64,000 nt of DNA, from positions 10,976,501 through 11,040,500 of the forward strand of contig OY992840.1 in NCBI GenBank assembly GCA_963921425.1, written 5' to 3'. Source of the stretch: Dryas octopetala. Its lineage: Eukaryota; Streptophyta; Magnoliopsida; Rosales; Rosaceae. Shown here piece after piece: positions 57,574 through 64,000 of the stretch (positions are counted from its first letter, which is position 1; every line of letters begins with the position of its first letter). Position numbers and translations under genes: made by a program. Below the pieces are notes generated by a model, which made no database searches, was not told where the DNA came from, and saw nothing but the letters and a program-made list of their open reading frames with translations.

Positions 57574-58748
57574 ATCCTGCTGTAAAGAAAAGTACAGACG
57601 GTTCAATCGACAGAGGTATGTGAATGACTAATGTTTTAGCTCCTTTAGATCTCTTGATTATAAACTATTTTTGGTCACTTCATTATAAGATAAATAAATC
57701 ACCATCTTCTGATTTGTTTCTTCAGATGCAGTGTTTGCACAAATTGAGACAGAGAAAAGGTTGGCCTTAATTAAAGCATGGGAAGAAACTGAAAAGACAA
57801 AAGCAGAAAACAAGTATGGGGTCATTGCACTTGATTAAACATGAAAAGTATTTGAAGCATTGCCATGGATGAAACTCCATAATAATTTTGTTCCTTCACA
57901 ATAATCATCATCTCTTGCTGATTAAGCAATTAATCCAACATTTTCAACTCTTGAACAGGGCATATAAGAGAATGTCTGCAGTGGAATTATGGGAAAACAA
58001 TAAGAAAACCTCTGTAGAGGCACAGCTTAGAAAAATTGAGGTAAAAAACTCTGTTACATTTCTCAAGTAGCCATTATCTTGTGTTATCTTTGCTCTGTAA
58101 TTTGTTCCATGTAGCATGCCTTTTTTTGCTCTCAAATATTTTGGAACTCAGTTATTCTTAAATCTATGCTATATATATGATATGGATACTGAGACTAGTA
58201 ACTGCATCATGTGTTGAGTTGGTATCACCATCACATTGTGCTTTCATGCCATCTATCTGACAATGTATTTTGTACCAACTTACTTGAGAGTTAGATGAAT
58301 CCAAGTCCCTAAAAAGACATGGTGAAAATTTCCAATACTTGAGACATTAATGAATAAGCTGATCAGACCTGTGTTTGTCATGGTGATCATATAAATTCAT
58401 CTTACCAAAGCTCAGATATAGATCTCTCATTCTCACACTATAGTTGTTTAGCACCACCTGTTAAATTAGAACCCATTTCACATATTAATTCAAAAATGTG
58501 TTTTGATTAACCTGTGGAATTAATGGCAGGAAAATTTTGAGAAAAAAAAGGCAGAATATGCTGAGAAAATGAAAAACAAAGTGGCTGAAATTCACAAGGC
58601 AGGAGAAGAAAAGAGAGCATTGATTGAAGCCAAACAAAGAGAAGAGTCCCTCAAGGTGGAGGAGACAGCTGCAAAGTTTTATGCCACTGGATATACACCA
58701 AAGAAATTGCTGGGGTGCTTCAGCTACAAACATTCTGTAGTTTTTTAA
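57574..58748 (+). CDS. Remorin (C-terminal exons; N-terminal exon not identified)
   Basis: Remorins coat the cytosolic face of plasma-membrane nanodomains and affect symbiosis, plasmodesmata and virus movement. Exons 57574-57615 (DPAVKKSTDGSIDR), 57726-57813 (DAVFAQIETEKRLALIKAWE), 57959-58040 (AYKRMSAVELWENNKKTSVE) and 58530-58748 (ENFEKKKAEYAEKMKNKVAE ... TGYTPKKLLGCFSYKHSVVF), with phases that fit: 143 residues. The coiled coil and C-terminal membrane anchor typical of group 1 remorins are intact. The C-terminus runs nine residues past the usual end at GCF. The proline-rich N-terminal exon is not evident within 3 kb upstream. Either it is very short and divergent, or the gene is 5'-truncated. 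The start of the first listed exon needs one base (G) from an upstream exon. Confidence 0.8.
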
Positions 58749-59226
58749 TAACCATCAAATTGGTCTTGCTTACAACTTTGGTTTGATCTTTATTTGTAAT
58801 ACTGCAAAGTTTTTCAGTAATTGCAAACGGAATGGCCAGATCTAATAGGACCAGAAAATAATGACAGAAATTTAATTTACTATTCTTTTTAAGTTTTAAA
58901 GCTCATCCAAGACCAGATATCAAGTGTTTTTCAATTAAATATGCAACACCGTAAACTAAACTACTCATACAAACCTTATGCTAATGTTCTCTTGCCAATA
59001 GTTTTAATAGTTCAAACTTAGTCTATTAAGAGAATTAGAGGATATTTTTGTACTTTCAATCCAATATACATGTTAGACAAACTACCTCTAAGAAACCTAG
59101 AGAACAAATTACATATATTGATTTTAGAAAAATGGGCAACGTTTGAAAGGGTGAGCCCATTCAAAAACATGGGACAAGCTATAGCACACAAATGGCCCCT
59201 TATAAGTCACGTCACATTAAGATTAA

Positions 59227-59351
59227 GGGAAATTCTAAAAGAACTCCACTGTTTGCTTTCTAAACCCGTTATACAACTTATACTCAACTATTGTTTACTT
59301 TTTAAAACCTCTCGTGTCAAAGCAAACGGTGGGATCCTTTTAGAATTTTCC
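59227..59351. mobile_element. 125-bp MITE
   Basis: Ends GGGAAATTCTAAAAGAACTC and inverted GATCCTTTTAGAATTTTCC; TAA on both sides (59224-59226, 59352-59354), compatible with the Tourist/PIF type. Confidence 0.6.
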
Positions 59352-59832
59352 TAAAATTAGCCGGTCCTCCAACCTTGGTCCACAGTTTTGTATTGTCTAT
59401 CTCCTACTAACGTGGGCCGAACAGTTTGTGTCATATAGGCCCAACCACCTTCATCCTGTATAATCCATCAGTTTAGATTCTTTAGAGTTTAGATCATCCC
59501 AACTTTTCCCTCTTGGGTTTTCCCAGCAACCAAACATAACGTATTCCTGACCTTCTTTAATTTTCTTTCCCCAAGATGTTCCTACTACCTAAAGTCAGAT
59601 TCTGCTTCTAAATTGGATTCATGCGCATATTAATTCTCCAAAAAAAAAAAAAAATCATGAGTTTGTACTTAGTCGGCCCAGTCAAAAGGCCCACCACCCT
59701 TTTTCCTACCCCCGCTTGAGATATCTTTCATCACGTGATACCTGTACTTTTTTTGGCTGTCTTAGCACGTGATTTCATTATTTTTATTTTTCATCCTTGG
59801 CTCTCTTTGCATCAATTCTCACTGAGATTTTT

Positions 59833-59835
<3 letters not shown>

Positions 59836-59874
<39 letters not shown>
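59836..59874. repeat. (GA)n microsatellite
   Basis: About 19 GA units, likely to vary in length between individuals. Confidence 0.9.
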
Positions 59875-59877
<3 letters not shown>

Positions 59878-60683
59878 GGTGCTTCCAGGGGAGCAAACGG
59901 GCCAAACAAATCATGGGTGCCAAGGACTTTCTTGGAAAATATGTTGGAACCCTTTAATTATGTCTAGTAAACTTGTAGGAGGTTGTGTTTCAATCTTTCA
60001 ATCTTTCATGTTTTTGTGGATACCACCTTCACATGGGGCACCTTCTATTGTCTCTCAATTCTCATGTGTGTGCACAGAGCCCTTCATCATTTCCTCTCTC
60101 CTTTGTTGGGATTCACCCTAGTCCTTGTCCAACACCAATATTTATGACAATTATAACATGATAAGAATATATAATATAAAGTAAAAATGAATCAAGAAAA
60201 AAGATTAAATTATCTTTTTATGACTTCTTTTTATTTCTACAAGCTAGCTAGTCAATGGGTATTCACAGAATCACACTGTGGACTTTTATGTATATATGAT
60301 GGTGTCACATGATACAAAGATAAAGTGATAATCTAAAGAAAAACTTCTTCACGTGACTCTAAAAGATATGGAAGAAGCTAGCTAAATTTATATCTTAAAC
60401 CCCAAAGACACTTTATGTTGAGAAGGGTTAAAATTAATATCAATATCATGTTGATGTTAAAAAGTTGGTTGGTTTAGCACTGTTTTACTAAAATATGAGC
60501 TAACTATTGGTTAATTTTATATGTATTGTAAAAGGAAACGTTGGAGAAGGTTTGTAATTTCAGGAGTAGAGTATATTACTTATCCTTACATCTAAAATCA
60601 GAGTTCAACTGTTGCACACTATTTTCTTTTATATAAAAAGAAGGAACTCTCATATGTTTTTAATAAGTTATATATTTCTATAA
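59875..60683. other. Intergenic, no supported gene
   Basis: An open frame at 59879-60121 starts without a plausible protein motif and I do not call it. The rest is AT-rich. Confidence 0.4.
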
Positions 60684-61246
60684 GAGAAAATTATAGATTT
60701 GGTCTATTTATTTTATATTTAGTTCAATTTTGATTCACAATCTTTTTTAAGTTATGTTTTAGTCCATTAATTGTTTTATTTGTTTAATAAAGGTCTAGAT
60801 TTGTGACTTTAAATCTTTTGAGTTGTGTTTTCTTCAATTATAATTGAAATATAAATTATATTTCATTATTTCTTAGTCATAGGAATCAGTTTGGAGTATT
60901 AGAATTTAAGAGAATTGAGATTGGATGAAGTTTGAAAAATCTAAAAATTTTTTGGAAAAAATTGACAATACTCTACTTTAAAGTCAATTATCTTGAGTTT
61001 TAGAACTCCAATTTGAATGATCTTTAAATAATTGTAAAGAGGAGATGTATAACTTTAAAATAAGTATATGTTTGTTGAATTTGAGTGAGATTTGATAGGG
61101 AAAAAGACATGACAAATTTGAGAAAACAAATCTGGACCTTTATTAAACAAGTAAAATAATTAGTGGACTAAAACAGAACTTAAAAAAAATCGTAGACCAA
61201 AATTAAACTAAGTACAAAATAAGTAGACTAAATCTGTAATTTTCTC
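60684..61246. mobile_element. 563-bp foldback MITE with 9-bp target duplication (MULE-like)
   Basis: Left arm GAGAAAATTATAGATTTGGT, right arm inverted ATCTGTAATTTTCTC; pairing continues for about 130 bases. TTTCTATAA at 60675-60683 and 61247-61255. Same terminal family as 50887-51288. Confidence 0.87.
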
Positions 61247-61255
61247 TTTCTATAA

Positions 61256-64000
61256 TAATTAGCTTATGATGATAATAATAACCTTTAGAGGCCCAAAAAG
61301 TTTAATGATTGTAGTTTTGGGAATATCATTAGTATATGATCAAGTATGCGAGTTGTTGAATTAGGTTTACCGTTTACCTAATTAATTAAGACAAAAGTTG
61401 ATGGGAAGTGCATTGTCATTAGAGAACTTGTGCTACATTAACTTAGAATGAAGGGAAAAGGAAAGAGAGAAAATATATAGTGAAGAGAGCTGGTTCCATT
61501 ATTTTGGTCGCATTTCCTCTTTGAGAGGATCATGGTCTATATGATTGCATTACATTCAACAAATAAGTACGACTAAAACTAGGCCCATCTCATTCATTTT
61601 CCAACTTCATTATTGTCTTATACTTCAGTTTGGCACTACAATATGAGCAACTTAAAAGTTTAAATGGGTCTAATTAATTTTGGAAAGTTTTGAGAAGTAG
61701 ACCAGTTTTGCTTCAATTCTAATGATTTTTGGTCATTTTTTAGTTAAAAATATTAATATATATATATATATATATACACACTGCTCGAACCACTGGCCAT
61801 CTAACACTACTCGACGGACTTCGATCAATACTACACAAAATAGTTCAAGCACATACTATTCGAGAGAAATTTAAACTAAATGTTTTTAAAAGCCCCATAT
61901 TTGAGCTAGTTTTGAAAATTGTCCATTAATTTCATTCATTATGAATTTATGCATACTCTAAATTGAAAATAAGCTTATTCAGATATTAGATTATGAAGAT
62001 GATAGCTTAATAATGATCCCAAAAGGCTTCCACGTACTTTGTAATTTGATGGACATAAACGTAGGATGTGAACCAATTATGTAACATATATATTTGGTAA
62101 AACTTAAAGTGAAGATCCCAACCAACAAGTGGATTAAGGGTCCCTCTCATGAATATCAAGGAGGAAAGGCTAAAAAGTGACCATCTAGCAAGTGATGATT
62201 ACTGTCTCCACCTCTGCATGTAGCATTATCCTAACCATCAATATATATATATATATATATATGAAAATCTTCTCTTTCCAAATAATCGGACAAACTTAAA
62301 ATATTTATATTGTCAAATTGTAAATTTTGGACTATTTATTAGCTAAATTAAATCTTAATTGTATTAAAATGTGTAATCTAAATTCATAGTTTAACAATAT
62401 AAACATCTAAACTATCTAATAATTATATAAGAGAACATTAACCTATCTTTATGATTCTCACTTCTCATCACTTCTATTTTCTGTAGATGGAGGCCTTTCT
62501 CCCAACTTGTTCTTCGCTTACCACCAAAGCCTTTTTCTTTATCATAATGAATCTGACAAGGGTATTCAAGTCCAAGCAGTAATTGATAAACTTTATTTTT
62601 CCTGAAAAATCTTAGTAGAGCTTTGAAAATCTCCTCAAGCACCCATAAATTTCTTGGAAATTTATTCTTTCTTTTCTTGGGTGAAAATGAATGCCCAATG
62701 CACGTAGCAACATCCTTTTTAATTAATACTTTTACATTTAATGTTGGGCTCTAAAAATTAAATACATTTCACAAGAAGTATTAGAGGGGCACCAAAAGGA
62801 TGAAACTAATTAATAGATAGTGCCATGTACACGCGTAGTAGCCAGATGCTTCGCCACCAAAAACTATGATGGATGCTAGTGCAGTGAAAATTTAAAGTGA
62901 TGCTTGGTAGAAGTGGCGCAATATATGACCAGTTGCATTCAAGTCATGGACCCCCTGTTCTCAACCTTGTAATGACTGTGAGTTTTTATCATGGCATATA
63001 CAGTTGGCCACACTAACTTAGGCCATAGAACACATGAAATTGTTTGTCTTTTGGGTCCTAGCATTGCATGTGGTCTAACTCAGCCTTTATATCCCACGTC
63101 TCCTTCATGTGCAGCTTTCTTTTACATGAGAAGATGCAGATAGATACTTACCTGGACGGTGTTTTTGGGTGATCAAGAAGATGCAGATAGATGCAAATAG
63201 TATTAATTGATGCATCTTATCCTACAAGAAATAAGTAGAGAATTACTATGTGGGTGTTGGAGGTTTTGAAACTAGAGTTCTGATACCATATTAGACTCGA
63301 TCCACACTTTTTTTTTAGGTGCAACTCATTTCTACATACGAAGAGACAAATAAATTCAAACAGTATATGTATGTATAGGCATAGCAACATGTGGGTCTGA
63401 TTGTCCCTCGCCCCCCCAACCCACATGCAACGTACTATATAATCTATATGCATATTTTAGAAATATTGAAGAAAATACTTCTAGTACTTTTGAAAATTTT
63501 AGGAAAACTTGTATAATATATGGCGCCCGTAATTATAACATGCATTTAGATTCTTGGTCCCTTTAGTAAAAATTTTCTGGCACCCCTTGAATATATGTGC
63601 AACCTCATCTTGTGAGAAATAAATAAGGGGTGAATTGGAGTTTTGAGTCCAAAAGCTTTTGAAAGTTGAACTCTGATAGCATGTTAAACAACCTTTAGAC
63701 TCCAAAAAGTTATACGAAACGTACTAATTAATATATATCAAACTAACATTTATATCTCTTGCAAATCAATTTGACATCATGCATGTTGATTTGAACTAGT
63801 GATCATATATATGAATTCTTATTTCATTATATATTAGTTTGAATTACGTTGTCCTGATTGCGGTACAAATTGATAATCCAACATCATCCGTGGATATTTA
63901 AAAAGAGGAGCACACAACCAGAAAATAGCGAGCCAACAACAAAACAAACATGTAGGCTGGTCTACTAATTGGGGTCGACGTTGGGTTGAGTATGGACCAC
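61256..64000. other. Intergenic, AT-rich
   Basis: (TA)n runs near 61757-61776 and 62240-62262. The phrase 'ctgataccatattagac' (63272-63296) looks like the reverse of a tRNA primer site but no LTRs flank it. No gene, RNA gene or complete element recognised to the end of the window. Confidence 0.4.

Noticed and set aside
59879..60121. Open frame of 80 codons
   Set aside because: No known motif, poor start context, no splice partners; not supported as a gene.
63272..63296. Reverse primer-site-like sequence near the window end
   Set aside because: No LTRs, purine tract or coding sequence nearby.
1..64000. CRISPR arrays, bacterial operons, rRNA or tRNA genes
   Set aside because: None seen; the spliced genes and plant transposons show nuclear plant DNA, and no cloverleaf-forming stretch with both tRNA boxes was found apart from the SINE.

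Overview
This window is plant nuclear DNA, most likely from a eudicot. It is AT-rich, its genes carry introns with GT..AG borders, plastid-targeted and plant-only proteins are present, and more than a third of the clearly assignable sequence is transposon-derived. I cannot name the species.

Region 1 (1-23.4 kb) is a tandem array of short-chain dehydrogenase/reductase (SDR) genes on the + strand, of the plant carbonyl reductase / neomenthol dehydrogenase / salutaridine reductase type. Copy 1 (cut by the window edge) and copy 2 (complete, 302 codons in five exons) look functional. Copy 3 is interrupted in exon 4 by a 7.9 kb LTR retrotransposon. Two worn last-exon relics follow copies 1 and 2. 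A young Ty1/copia element (3693-8836, two LTR differences in 508 bp, 5-bp target duplication GATTA) sits between copies 1 and 2. The element inside copy 3 (14695-22574, identical 155-bp LTRs, 5-bp target duplication CTTTC) is scrambled. Its gag-protease-integrase block lies in the opposite orientation to its ends, and a 2.7 kb piece of a different, decayed copia element sits beside it between 19-bp direct repeats.

Region 2 (23.9-40.8 kb) is a block of three housekeeping-type genes on the - strand, each reconstructed exon by exon. They are a TOM2A-like tetraspanin (11 exons, 264 aa), a plastid S1-domain RNA-binding protein (14 exons, 788 aa) and a two-LIM-domain protein of the PLIM2 type (5 exons, 229 aa). 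Foldback (MITE-like) elements lie between them and in one intron.

Region 3 (41-64 kb) is gene-poor. It holds a remorin relic on the - strand, a LINE-type RNase H relic, a single-exon NF-YC histone-fold gene, a small unrecognised gene, and a remorin gene on the + strand at 57.6-58.7 kb. The rest is dense in non-autonomous DNA transposons whose ends and target duplications can be read directly. These are MULE-like foldbacks with 9-bp duplications, hAT-like elements with 8-bp duplications (one 2 kb long), Tourist-like elements with 3-bp TTA/TAA duplications, and a tRNA-derived SINE flanked by 16-bp direct repeats.

The host genes do not form a pathway. The window is mainly a record of recent gene duplication and transposon traffic. 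Its strongest signal is the rearranged copia element that disrupts SDR copy 3.
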